Under the pieces are notes generated by a model, which saw nothing but the letters and a program-made list of their open reading frames with translations, was not told the DNA's origin and made no database searches. From Azadirachta indica (taxonomy: Eukaryota > Streptophyta > Magnoliopsida > Sapindales > Meliaceae): DNA of 64,000 bases. Numbering within the stretch: the first letter of the stretch is position 1; the number at the start of each line of letters is the position of its first letter. The position numbers and the translations under genes were made by a program. This document shows positions 26,681-39,061 of the stretch, piece after piece. The DNA lies in contig CM040449.1 in NCBI GenBank assembly GCA_022749755.1, forward strand, positions 6,033,157-6,097,156, given 5' to 3'.

Positions 26681-29600
26681 ATGAAGTCTATAAGTGATGA
26701 TACCAACGGCAGCAATAATAGCTGGTTGGGTTTCTCTCTCTCACCCCACATGAAAATGGAGGTTAATACTGGTCCTCATCATCAGTACCATCATCATCAT
26801 AGCCAGCCTCCTCCCACTGCTGTTTCTAATGCTATTCCTACAAGCTTTTATTTGTCTTCTTCTCCCATCAACACCACTGGAATCTGTTATGGGGACGTAG
26901 GAGAAAGTGGTGCTTTTCATTCTCCCTTGTCCGTTATGCCACTCAAGTCGGATGGGTCTCTTTGTATCATGGAGGCACTCACTAGATCACAACCGGAAGG
27001 TTTGTTTCAGCTTTTCTTTCTTCGTTTACTTCTTTCTGGTTTTATACATAGTTTTATTCGTCTAAGTTGTGCTTGCTCCGGGAAGTTATTTTGTTCTATT
27101 ATTTGTTTGTGGAAAGGTCTTGTAGCGAGTTCATCACCAAAACTCGAAGACTTCTTAGGTGGTGCTACGATGGAAACTCATCAATATGGAAGCCATGAAA
27201 GAGAAACAATGGCTCTCAGCTTAGATAGCATCTACTACCACCAGAATACGGAGTCAGAAACCAGCAGACAACATTCTCTAGACCTTCTTCAAGAACAATT
27301 GAGACAACAAGACCAACAGTTTAATCCAGTTCAAACGCACCCATATTATTTGGGAATGCCATGTCATGGTATGTATCAGGCACCATTACAGGAAGAAACA
27401 AAGAATACCCACCTTGCTGACTGTGAGTCCCAGCTTCCTCAAATGGGAAATGAGGCAATGCCTTGTTTCAAAAACTGGGTTTCCAGGCACTACTGTACTA
27501 GTAATGCGCTAGAACAGCAGATAAGCAGCGCCATGGTTGATGATGGAGGAGCTTCCGGTTCTGTAAGTGCAATCGGTGTTGGGGATTTACAGTCTCTCAG
27601 TTTGTCCATGAGTCCTGGTTCTCAGTCTAGCTGCATCACAGCTCCAAGGCAGATCTCACCTGCCGGTGCTGACTGTGTGGCCTTGGAAACAAAGAAGAGA
27701 GGACATGGAAAAGTGGGTCTAAAGCAGCCTGTTCACAGGAAGTCTATTGACACATTTGGCCAAAGAACATCGCAGTATAGAGGGGTTACAAGGTTTGTTT
27801 AAACTGTTTTCTCTAATTCGGTGCAATTTCATCAAGGGTCCCCATGTTATATGTCAAACCGTTATTTTTTTAACCTTCTATATATTTATTTTCTTGGGAT
27901 TTTTCCATTATGTAGTACGTGTTTTCATCGCATATATGCACCTCGCTAAGAATATAATTTTTAAATGTTACATTTTCATCTTTTCTCCTTTGAATATTCA
28001 AGTAATGCTTATGAAATTATCTCCATCAGACATAGATGGACGGGCAGATATGAAGCTCATTTGTGGGATAACAGTTGCAAGAAAGAAGGGCAGACCAGGA
28101 AAGGGAGACAAGGTTAGTCAAGAGAAAACAAAATAAATTTACAGTTTTATGTTTGGATGTATTACTTCTTAGAGTGCAACACTAGGTCCCTCTATCCTAA
28201 TGATCTGACTTCTTATTAAATTCTTCCTTGTCATGTACATGCTTCTTGTGGATGCCATTTAAATCAAATAATTCACGTTGCAGTTTATCTTGGTAAGTCT
28301 CTCTTCAGCAGTGATGAACAGTTTGCATAAATAAACTATTGTTTTTCTCTTTTAGACACTAAATTATGCATTTGGATTTCAGGGGGTTATGATATGGAAG
28401 AGAAAGCCGCGAGGGCTTATGATCTTGCAGCTCTCAAGTACTGGGGACCTTCAACCCATATAAACTTCCCGGTATATAATTCAAGCCTGCAAGACTATTA
28501 ATCCGAAAATGATTTTATTCTCTTAAAATGCAAATATTATTGCTCTTCTGGCAGTTGGAGAACTACAGGCAAGAACTGGAAGAAATGAAGAACATGAGCC
28601 GCCAGGAATATGTTGCACATCTACGGAGGTAATAATATTATTATAAGATTAATTATCGTTCTCGTGTGTTTACTATTCATTTCTCCTATTTTCAGAGGTT
28701 ATATTTGTCTATTCCTTTTGATTTGCAGGAAAAGCAGTGGCTTTTCTAGAGGGGCTTCAATGTATAGAGGAGTAACAAGGTTTTTATTCCTGCCCTTATT
28801 TTTTTGAAAGCTAAAAGGTGTTCATTCCCATGGATTTTCTTATTCTTCATTTTATTCTAAAATGTCCTTATGTTTTCAACAGGCATCACCAGCATGGGAG
28901 GTGGCAAGCTCGGATTGGCAGGGTTGCAGGAAACAAGGACCTTTATCTTGGGACATTTAGTAAGTTCCTCGGTTTAAATTTTTATTTTCGTTTGCTTTCT
29001 GTTCTTTTTATCATTATTATTCCTTGTTCAAATTCTATTGGGCTCATTCTCTGCATATAGAACTTAAAATGACCGATTTCTATGATACTTCTGCTATCAT
29101 GTTTCCACTAGAGACCAGTGGTGCTTTTCTAAGGCTGATGATGGCTTACTTTGAGACATTGTACTTTTTTAAAGCTGTTTTCTCTGATGAGATAAGGAAA
29201 GAAGCACAAAGTTATTTTCCACCTAATTTAAATTAATGTATTTGGAATTTAATCTTCCCTTGTAAGATACAGATCTCATCATTTTGAATCAATTTCTAAT
29301 TGAACTTGATTGCAGGCACCCAAGAGGAAGCGGCTGAAGCTTATGACATTGCTGCAATCAAGTTTCGTGGGGTAAATGCTGTGACCAACTTTGACATAAC
29401 CAGATATGATGTTGAGAGAATCATGGCCAGCAATACTCTAATTGCTGGAGAGTTTGCTAGGCGAAACAAAGAAACGGAACCAAGCACTGAGGCTATTGAA
29501 TTTAGCCCACCAACAGAGAACAATGGGGAAACTAGTCAGGCAGAACATGACAGTGGGAATGGTGGCTCGGATTGGAAAATGGTTTTGTATCCGCAGCAAC

Positions 29601-29995
29601 AATCCAATTCTGGCATAGGATCACTTGACCCAAAACCCCTGGAGACTGGAAATTATCGTAATCATTCCTCCATCCCAATGGCTTTTCAGGATATGATTGC
29701 GATTGATTCAGTGAACTCGAGTCAGTCAATGGTGGATGAATCAGCCAAGCTAGGCGGGACTCATTTCTCGAATCCATCCTCACTGGTGACTAGTTTGAGC
29801 AGTTCAAGAGAAGCTAGTCCCGACAAATCCGGTCCAACAATGCTATTCGCTAGGCCTCCACTGGCATCAAAATTCATCACTCCAACAACTGGTGTTAGTT
29901 CATGGTTCCCATCAGCAGCAGCAGCACAGCTGAGGCCAGCTGCTGCTATCTCCATGGCTCACTTGCCAGTTTTTGCTGCCTGGAATGATACCTAA
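26681..29995 (+). CDS. ANT: AINTEGUMENTA-like transcription factor with two AP2 domains
   Basis: Nine coding exons: 26681-26999, 27117-27792, 28030-28112, 28284-28292, 28383-28471, 28555-28628, 28729-28779, 28883-28959 and 29316-29995. They join in frame to 685 aa. The N-terminus has the ANT-group motifs WLGFSLSP (15-22), [27 protein letters not shown] and [17 protein letters not shown]2-R1 begins near residue 326 ([20 protein letters not shown]) and AP2-R2 near 428 ([19 protein letters not shown]), joined by the conserved linker ending in [13 protein letters not shown]. The ending [11 protein letters not shown] matches ANT. The group acts in the nucleus to sustain cell proliferation in organ primordia, ovules and floral organs. 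Intron positions, including the 9-nt exon, are those of euANT genes. ANT itself is the best match; another AIL member is the alternative. Confidence 0.93.
27000..27116 (+). other. Stop-free, frame-preserving intron 1 of the ANT-like gene
   Basis: This intron has GT-AG ends, is 117 nt long (39 codons) and contains no stop in the main frame. If retained it adds 39 residues rich in Leu, Phe, Ser and Cys between [10 protein letters not shown] and the [12 protein letters not shown] motif. Removal is favoured because the encoded segment is hydrophobic and unlike the family, while splicing gives a sequence like ANT. Confidence 0.7.
28284..28292 (+). other. 9-nt microexon in AP2 domain 1 of the ANT-like gene
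   Basis: The bases TTTATCTTG are bounded by CAG and GTAAG and supply the V-Y-L-G step of [20 protein letters not shown]. Without them the AP2 domain would lack three residues. A 9-nt exon at this place is a known hallmark of AP2-type genes. Confidence 0.9.
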
Positions 29996-32900
29996 ACCCC
30001 TTAAAAAACTGTTCAGTGGAGAACAACCAAAATTTGCATGAACAACGAAGAAATTGGCGGTCTTCGGGGGGAGAAAAAAAAGGTTGCCACTGAAGTTGGA
30101 TGTTTTATTATTATGCCTTTTGTTTTGTAGATGTTAGTGGAGGTAATAGGGGCTTAAGAAAAGACAAAGGTGGGAGCCAGTTATCTTGTCTGTAAACCAA
30201 GTGTAAGAAACTTTTGTCAAAACTAAACCTTTTGGCTCATTTGGAATGAAAGATATTAGCAAAATGGAGGGAAGGGATTAGAGAAGTCTAATGATTAAAT
30301 TCTCTGTAATGATGTTGGAAAAATAGAAGTGGCCCTTATATTATTGATTCTGCTTTTGTACTTTATTTTATATATATATGTATAGGTCCTGCTAAGTACA
30401 AAACCAGCTCAATGTTTCCCAATAATGCAGAAGGCACATACTTTGACCACAATATATTTCATTTCACAACCCAATCTGCTCCTCAATCTGCATTACAACA
30501 TCATTACAAATTCCTCCTTTCTTATCTCAGCTTTCCTCAAAGGCAACAGAAATTCGATTTCATCATTTTGAAAAAGCTGTTGGACAGATTCTCTAGTGAA
30601 ATACTTTAGTTAGCTTATTTTAATATTAGTCATTATTAGTTAGGACTTTGTCTGTTATTTGTTTTTAATAAAGTGATTATGGTAAAAAAAAAAAAAAGAA
30701 AAATTCTTAACTTTTCTTAATTCCACTTGATGTAAAAGTAAAACAAAGAGATAATGCACTTAAAAGCGATTCCCTGTCCTGGTGTGGACTCTGAGGGGAA
30801 ATAAAAAATAATAATAACAATAATAATCAATTGCGTAATTGATGAAAACTCCACTCCCCTCGTGTGTAAACGAACGATCTGATCTGATCTGATCTGCATG
30901 TGTGATTGCAATCTTTTCCAATATGGAATTTTGATTATAACACGACAGGACAGAGAGGATTATGTGCCGTAAAAGCTGGGACCTAAGCTTTTTTGGGTTG
31001 GATTTATCTGTAATTTTTCATCATGCTAATAAGTCCAACTTGACAGCAAAACACATATTAATTCTTTCCTTGATAATTAATCAAGCATCATACAAACAAC
31101 TTTATACAAAGAAAGATATAGCCAAATGCCTTGTGACAAAATTGTACCTGTTACGGATTTCATCGATATCAGTATCAACGGGTTACTCTCAACATATTAA
31201 ATGCTTCATCAACGTAATTGACTGAAAGTTCTTTACCAAGCCTATAAATATTTTACGCTATATATAAATATACCTCATCATTTTTATCGGCCATTTAATA
31301 AACGATATTAACACCAATGATACCATATGGTATAATAATCTTCTTGAAGGGTTGTCTTAGAACATGCAATGTCATGTAAGTAGTATCTGTTTCATGCTTC
31401 CACTCCAAGTTTTTCCATTGCTTTTGAAAAATAAGATCACAATTGAAAAGGAGTTTGAGGCATATATTGTTTAAAAAATTCGAAAACATTTTTGAGAACA
31501 TGGAGAAGAATAAGAAAAAAGTGGGCGCAATAATCGAATATACATCAATCTTTTTTGTTATTGGACAATGTTACCTCGTTATGGAATAAGTTTGACATGT
31601 AAGTAAATAAATTGATTTAAATATATACATATATATATATATATATGGTAATCTTATGTCAAATTCTAGCTAGCTAATGTTTTGTGCATAATTTGTCTTG
31701 AAGTTGAAATGGCATACAGATTGGTATCACCGAAAATCAATACTTTATGAAGAAAAACGTTAAAAAACGAAGGCAAAAAATCAACCTTGATTAGACAAAG
31801 AAAAGAAAGAAGCATATGTAAAGGGGGAACACACACCAACAACCCATAACATAACAAGGATTTAAAAGGGTCACAGCGATTGATGGTCAAAAAGACATTG
31901 CAAATCTTGTGGAAAAAGATTACAAAGTAAATAGATACTTCTCATCTTTAAAAAATAAAGTAAAACAACAATGATATGAATTTCTTCAAACCTCTTTCGT
32001 TTTAGTCAACAACTATGATTACATATATGGCTTGTTGTTGACAGTTGGATTGCCAGAAACAAATTAAAGTTTGTGTACTACAACCATTCATAGAGTAATT
32101 AATAATGGCTTAATCTCAATCGATCTCATATTGCGCACGAGCTAACCAATTCATAATTAATTAGATTGCTTTTGCTACAGAATTTCATTTTGAGAAAGGC
32201 TTAGGAATAACAAATTTAAAGAAAGCTATTTATCAGTACTACTACTATGCATTGAGGTATATATGGTCCCAAAATTTAAAAAAAAAACAAGGTGTAAATC
32301 TGAGTGCAGAGAGTTGAAAATCTTAAATGGTCCCGTGTAATTTTAGGACCGCTAGATATATAGCTATCGCTTATTCTTCCTCATCTGATAATTATATATA
32401 CGAGGCTCACTATCTATAGCTATACGTAAATATGCACCCGGCTCGAGGGATATCCGTTCAGGTGTTTTGCTGTATTGCCCAACGTTTTGGTAATTGTATC
32501 TTGTGTTGTATGTTGAGGAGTCTGTTTCTTCCCAGGAAACCTCTACACTTGCCTGCTTGTTGGTATACATTAATTGGACCATTTTCATTTTTTTTTTTTT
32601 TTTTTGGTTTTAGAAAATATGTAAAAAAATTTAACTTCGTTCACCAAATTTCGGGTTAATTAATAGCTCGAGACTGTTAAATTAATAATTGGATTACATG
32701 GCCAATTTAACGGAGATATATAATGTTTGATACTATGGTGGCCTTGCTTGCATCAATATTGATGAGTAGAGGGGGAAGCCATTAAATGGAGAAGTGGGTA
32801 GTTGCGTTGCATAGCCAACCAACATTGTTTGAAGTTATGAATCGAATTCAAAGCTAAGCAAGAGAGTAGATGTAGATCATTGATGCGTCATTTTAGGAGG

Positions 32901-33655
32901 CCGGACGTTCCGACCAAATTCATTCATGAAAACCTCACACATTAAACACGACTGTACAGTTTTGGTACATCCCTCTTAAGATATTCGAAAAAGATGGAGA
33001 TTGATTTCGAGCCAAATAGATTTGGGAAAAGGATGTAAGAGACAGCAAGCAATTATGAATGAATAACCTAGGGGCCCCGATTGTTCAGACGTGCATCGTA
33101 TGTCCCTTTGCATTGAATTACGTTTTGTCATCATACACTCATTCATTGCAATCACTTGGATCTCATTTGCTGCATGGATCATACTTTTGTCTGATGTATC
33201 GCTCTCTGTCTACTGTCTCATGCACTGTCTCAGCCTCATGCAAACTTACTTAAATGTGTTCACTTACCATTCTACCGTATACAATACAACCCTGTATGGT
33301 TTCTTCCACAAGAGACAATATTCTAAACCTGTCAAATAGCTAGTATTAAGTATTGAGTTTTAAAATAAATTAAAAATATTAGGGTTTCAGCTTTTAATGG
33401 GTTGCCCGGCCAATTCATCGACATCGAGTGAAAGCTAAAGGGCAGGGTGAAGGAGACTTGACGCAAGGGTGAGAGTTCGTACAGAAGAAAGGTTAGTGGT
33501 AAAAGCCAGTCATTGTTGGGACTGTAAATTTTTTGTACAAAATTTAATAATAACATAATTTTACGTAGAAATACGAGTATAATATCTGTTTATATGAATC
33601 AGGAGGGATTCAGGTTCAGGGTCAGACAGAGAGAGAGAGAGAGAGGGCTGGGGGC

Positions 33656-33943
33656 ATGAATATTAAGCAACGCTGGCACCTGTCAACGTCCAAAATCTTA
33701 CTGAGAATCTTTGGCCTCCTTACTTGTTTAATATATTTTAGTTTTTGTTTTAGTTTTTGTTTTCTTCAGCCTCGTGATCCAGGCTTAGCCCGTACACGTG
33801 GCACATTTACGCCGTCTAAGTTACTGCTACGCCGTGTGTGTCTGATATCTATTGCTTTTTTGTCTCTTCTTTTGACCGCTCGTATTTATGTAACGGACCG
33901 TAACGCGAGGCCCGTAGACGACACAGAATCTAGCAGGAGATAA
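33656..33943 (+). CDS. Unsupported 95-codon ORF with two hydrophobic stretches
   Basis: An ATG-started frame of 95 codons. It encodes a hydrophobic stretch at about 14-40 and another at about 63-75, and a basic, Arg/Asp-containing tail. I recognise no family and see no splice structure or conserved motif. Base composition is richer in GC than its surroundings over the second half. It could be a small orphan gene, part of a non-coding RNA, or chance. Confidence 0.12.
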   Translation: MNIKQRWHLSTSKILLRIFGLLTCLIYFSFCFSFCFLQPRDPGLARTRGTFTPSKLLLRRVCLISIAFLSLLLTARIYVTDRNARPVDDTESSRR

Positions 33944-34139
33944 CACCCCGCAGCATCTTTCACTGTCCGCTTTAAAAGCTTTTAAAGTTTTCATCTTGAC
34001 ATTCAGACATTGTTGTTTCCTCTCTTCATTGGGCCGGGCCTAATTCGATAGAATCAAAAGAGTAAGCCTGGACACACTCCACCTTTTCTTAAAAAATGGT
34101 CCTCTTAGATTAGATGCCCTCGGTGCCTTCCACTTCTGT

Positions 34140-34800
34140 TTTATGATAGATTCTCTCACTGGGTCTCGAAGAAGACTGTTGGGTAATTCCTGTAGATTCT
34201 TTGATATCTTTTGTCGTAGGCTGCAACAGCTATCACTTATCGAAACTTTATGGAAATTATTGTGTGCGTTTCTCTAAAAGACTCGATATATCATTTTATT
34301 CGAGTAGTATGTTGGGTTTATAAAATAAATGGCCAAGACCAAGACATGAGCCCAATTGTCCCGATTGTTAAATATAATAAGGAGCAAAAAATAAGGCTAA
34401 ATACACCCCTTCTGTTTCTCAATACTGTTAGTTATTGAACGAAAGAGAGGGCGGGGTGCAATCAGGATATTATTTGGTGCTTTTAGCATCACTGGTCTGC
34501 AATCGTGAACAAATACTGACTATATGTTCTTTTATATTTAAAACTGGGCCTCTAAGATCAGTTGGACTTGTGCTTTTTTGATGCATTGTCTCTCCAGTAG
34601 AGTGTTTGATGTCTTTAATCGTAGGCTGCACCAGCTATCCATTATCTCAAATTTATGAAAATTGGTCCTTTTCTGTAATTTGATCATGGAATAAATGGGA
34701 TTGTACTTTCCCAAGAGATGAGCCCAGTTGTCCTGGTGTTGTAAAACCTTCAAAATCAAGAGAATCAAGTTAAGGCTTCCTTCCAGGATATTATTAGAAC
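34140..34800. repeat. Diverged direct duplication
   Basis: Two segments of roughly 200-250 bp resemble each other in the same orientation. Copy A (about 34190-34415) has TCGTAGGCTGCAACAGCTAT and, about 160 bp on, GAGCCCAATTGTCC. Copy B (about 34595-34785) has TCGTAGGCTGCACCAGCTAT and GAGCCCAGTTGTCC, each followed by TAAGGCT. The spacing between anchors differs by indels. No coding frame is shared, so this is probably an old non-coding or transposon-derived duplication. Confidence 0.6.
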
Positions 34801-34840
34801 TAGAAGAGGAATGCATCTTCCATGCCATATGATATAAGAG

Positions 34841-34990
34841 CATATCAAATATAAGTTGTTTGATTTGTGCATATCTAACGGTTAAAATTATATTTGACAG
34901 TTGTATTAATTATGAATACATTAATTACATGTTCAGATATAATCTCCACCGTTAGATATGTTTAAATCCAACGACTTATATTTAATATAA
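34841..34990. mobile_element. Foldback element (MITE-like)
   Basis: A left arm at 34841-34899 and a right arm at 34932-34990 are imperfect reverse complements over about 58 bp, including AAATATAAG and CATATCTAACGG in one arm and their complements in the other. About 32 bp of loop lies between them. There is no coding capacity. It follows directly on the diverged duplication and precedes a poly-A run, so it could be an inserted non-autonomous element or the hairpin of a small-RNA locus. Confidence 0.6.
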
Positions 34991-37900
34991 AAAATTGTAA
35001 AAAAAAAAAAAAAAAAAAGGTACCATTGATACTGCCCATAATATAATTATTATTTTGTTTTGTTGCAACTTGTCTTGACCTAGAGAAATAAACAATAACG
35101 TCCTTGATGCTGTCTTATTTTGCCACCAGGACAATATCAATCAATCAGGCTTTGTGCGCTTAAATTTGTGTTTGCTAACTCGTGCATCTGAAAACTTTTA
35201 GACGATGGGCCTTCATCCTTGTGGGTTAGGTGTTCACCGTCCACTCGGCCTTTCTATTCGGGTCATCTTTTAAAGCCCCCAAATGGTGTGGACTGTCTGT
35301 GGATGCCTCCAAGTATATATTCCATGAAAGGTACACAAAAAAGCAAAGGCGTGACATGTTGCCGCAATTTTATGATTTATGAGCTACGAAATCAACAATA
35401 GTGTTATGCATTTTACAAATGTTATATATTAGAAACAACTGGCAAAAGTGGCAGGACTTGTGTGGCCTTGCCATATTGATGGCAACCTCTCAACGTAAAT
35501 AATCTTTCTTGCGTTGGAAAGGGGGAGGCTGACAAAGCAACGTTTTGTGGGTGGACCCTGATGAAGACTATAACAGTTTACAAACTGAGAATGATTAGTC
35601 AGTTTAGTTAATTGAAGAATGATATCTTATGTCAATTGGCTTTATAATGGAACAGTTGTTTTTTCCTTAATGAGAATGAAAATCTTAGTGGAAAACCAAT
35701 ATCATGTACGACTAAAATCTATATCGGTTAGGAGGATCACTTTCATTGAGGGAGTTTGCACCATTTTGTTATAATCAGAATGAAAGGCCAGAGCAGCAGG
35801 CAGAAGCTGATAGTCGTCTCAGAGAATATAGTCTTTTTATGATGTTTTCATTTGAAACTTGCACAGTTGGAGTACTGGCACTGATCAGAATCTTGATACT
35901 CAGGTTATCTGGAAATCATTTTGTATCGCAACTGTTGTCGATAAAGTTGGGTTGCAGTGACAATAATGGAAATGCAGTAAGCCCTGTAAGATTTGATTCT
36001 ATTTGTGACACGAATAATGTTTTTCCTAGAGTACTTAGGCGTCAAAAGATCTATAATTAATATCTACTGTCGGTCATTCTATATTTTATACGTTAATATA
36101 TAGCAGAAAATGAAGTCTGTGAATATGTTCAGTTTCCAAACTCATCATCATATATATATATATATATTTATCTTTGTTGTGGGCTATAACTCATCATTAT
36201 GTTCAATTCATACAGATTTTGATATTGGTGTTATGAGCTGTTTGCCCCTTCACACGTAATAGATCTTTGTTTGTTGTATCTTGGATAGTAAGATACATGA
36301 TCTAGGACTTGATGCCAGCAGGAGCGCGCAGTAGTTGTGTTTCTTTTGATGAATTTTTATTGCTTTTGAATGTATCAATCACATCGTACCAATGTACCAT
36401 TTTCAGATTAAGCAATGCTAGCTAGCTGAAACTTCTTTATGTGGAAACATCAATGACTAAGAATGATTGTATACTCTGAGTCTGAGCCGTCAAGGATTCG
36501 ATAAATTGTATGGATGGAATAGCAAGCATCATTGTTTTCAGCTTCCTTAACAGCATAACTTTCTGCTTTAAATTTAAAGCAAAAACTAGATGAACATGAT
36601 GATGCTTACTTCTCTTCTGCGCATGCTTCCCTCAGTTTCATTGGATGAATTAATATGGAGGTGGGGTGTTTAAGATTCTTTGTATGTGATTTAATTTCTA
36701 TAAACCCCATCATTGATCGAAATTTGTACTAATCATACACTTTGTTATATTTAATTGTAATATGAGTTGTACTATGTGTTTTACATCTTCAAACTTCCCA
36801 TTAAAATACAATACATGAAGTGATTGATTTATGAGTTCTCATCTACATGAAGTAACGCTTTTGTATAATTTGGAAAAAGGTTTTGAGTGTTTGTGGTAAC
36901 TTTTTGTAAAGCAGAGACGGCAGAAGCCCCTTTGAAAGTAAAAATCCTACTGGCTGAAAAGAGGTGTGGAGGAGGCAACAACAGTAAGAGCAGCAACAGC
37001 GGCATCAAGCTTGGGCTATGAACCAAGTACAGCACAATGATCAAATGATTTTAATATACAAGCCTCAGAGAGAAAATTGTTTGTTTGAGAAATATTGGTG
37101 AGGCAAAATCTCAAGAGATTCTTCTTCTCATAGGTATCATCCTCATCATTGCCAATGAGGCAGGACCACGTCTACTGAACCTTACTTAGGGCAACCCCAA
37201 AAAAAATGAAAAAAGTAGGCCTACCTCCAGTTCCAAGCATGCCTCACGCGTGATAGGTGGGTCCCTTTGCTTAAGATTGATTTAATTAAAAAATTAGATT
37301 AAAGAATGCTGTTGATAAGCTGTTTTAGGCACACATTACTGATGTCTAGCACACGCAGCCATCACCCAGGATCTCACCTCCCGTCCTGTCCTCTGGACTA
37401 ATATTTGTGGGTCAATTCTCATGTTTTCTTTTTTCATTTTTTTCATTTACACTACTTGAATTTTATTGATTGAATCATGATTAAATAAACGGTGGTTTAA
37501 GAAACACTAATCTTTCTTTATTTTATGGGATAGATGGTTGAGATCAAATGTAATATCTTCTTAATTTATATGATGAGCATAGTGCTTTACTTTACTTTAT
37601 ATATTCTATTGCTGCTTGTTTACTACTTATTTAGGCGTTGGGTGATTATAATTATTTAAGTGTTTGTATATTGAAGATACATCTATGATCTATCAAACGT
37701 TGTCGGCTTTTAATTTCAAGTTTCGGCAAGAAAACAAACAATTAACTTGCAAAGGTAAGGAAAATAGAGATATCTTGAATGAGGCCTATAGATAGGCCCA
37801 CGCCTCTGCTTTCCATAAGAATGATTTAGTGAGTGCCCACATTTATAAGTTAGGTGTACCATCACGATCATCAAATCTGCATACTATCTTTGACCAAGGA

Positions 37901-38951
37901 GTCCATCATGTGGGTCCCAATTCCACATCACACAAAATCAAGATCAAAATCACATCACCCTGGTATGAGGTGTCCTACACTACACTAGATCAAGAGTGAG
38001 TTAGGGAGCTAATTAGGCGTTAATTCCGCAATAATTTTTCTAAATTTCTATTATTATTCCAATAATCCAGCTAGCAAGGATCACAGCCAGACATTTTGTT
38101 GACTAGATGATTTTGGTTTGACCAAGCCGAGGCGAGGCTTTTTGAATAATAGGCTCACTGTCTACAGCTGGAAACCGTACCAGGACAAGAAGGTAAAATT
38201 GATGATTAGATTCCATTATTCCTTATGTTCCTCATAAGCCAAAGCCCCTCCCAAAGTAAAAAAGAAAAAGATTGTTGCAGGTGTTAATTAATTAAATAAA
38301 ACCCCTTTGGTTAAACAAATGATAATCTGTACTGTGTTTCACAACATACAGTATCTCGCATGAGTTGTCCAATCAGAGCCTTACACTTTGCACAAATATA
38401 TGCTAATATACATCTATCAAATAGAGGGGGCATCTTTGTTTTGTGGGACATAGATAAAACCCACAGATTGAGTGTTTAAGGGAAGATTTGGTAGGGTCAG
38501 ATTGATGACTGGTGGGTGATCATGGAGAGTGATGGAGCTTAGGTACAGCATAATGACTATTATTCTCAAAAGAAATGAAGGATGGGTTAGTTGGCACTGA
38601 GAAAAATGAGTGTGTAACAGCAAATATAGGTCTGCTAGAATAGTTGGCAAATTGTGTCAGTGTTAAAAAAAAAAAAAAAAGAAAGGTAATGTTAATAGAA
38701 GCAAGTAAGCAAAGCAAGCTTGGGGTTGAAGAGAAGAACCTCTTCAGTCTCTTGTAAGATTAATAAAAAAAAATTGAATGCAAGAGAGAAAATGTGTATA
38801 ATAATAAAAAAATTACAAGGAGTAAAGTGAGGGAGGAAAAGAGATTAGGTTCTGTAATAATTTAGCAAACAAGGGCAGTTGGCAGTAGTTAGTTTGTCTT
38901 TTAAAATCATACATGTCACCTGTTAGCTTGGGCAGGTAATCAAAAGACACA

Positions 38952-38952
<1 letters not shown>

Positions 38953-38982
<30 letters not shown>
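38953..38982. repeat. (CT)n tract in the bHLH promoter
   Basis: A run of about 15 CT units roughly 1.05 kb before the bHLH start codon and about 75 bp before a TATA-like motif. CT tracts are common around plant transcription starts. Confidence 0.8.
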
Positions 38983-38988
<6 letters not shown>

Positions 38989-39053
38989 AACTCTCAATGT
39001 AATAATGTGCTTGGTCTCGGTAGACATATAGCTCTTTATATTTTCATGTGATC

Positions 39054-39061
39054 TATAAAAG
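39054..39061 (+). promoter_or_regulatory. Candidate TATA box of the bHLH gene
   Basis: TATAAAAG, about 980 bp upstream of the main ATG. It would start a leader that contains the long uORF and one intron. The call rests on motif and position only. Confidence 0.35.

Larger units (their letters stand above)
29996..39040. other. 9-kb gene-free interval between ANT-like and bHLH genes
   Basis: The first 350 bp are probably the ANT-like 3' UTR. Beyond that I see no gene I can name. Present are four GATCT units at about 30878-30897, (TA)n at about 31628-31646 and 36152-36167, a (CT)n tract at about 38953-38982, a diverged duplication at about 34.1-34.8 kb and a foldback at 34.84-34.99 kb. The GC content rises locally around 33.75-34.0 kb, with a CACGTG G-box at 33795-33800. 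Confidence 0.5.

Noticed and set aside
35746..36060. 104-codon plus-strand frame
   Set aside because: It starts at a non-ATG codon, has no family features, and lies in AT-rich intergenic DNA.
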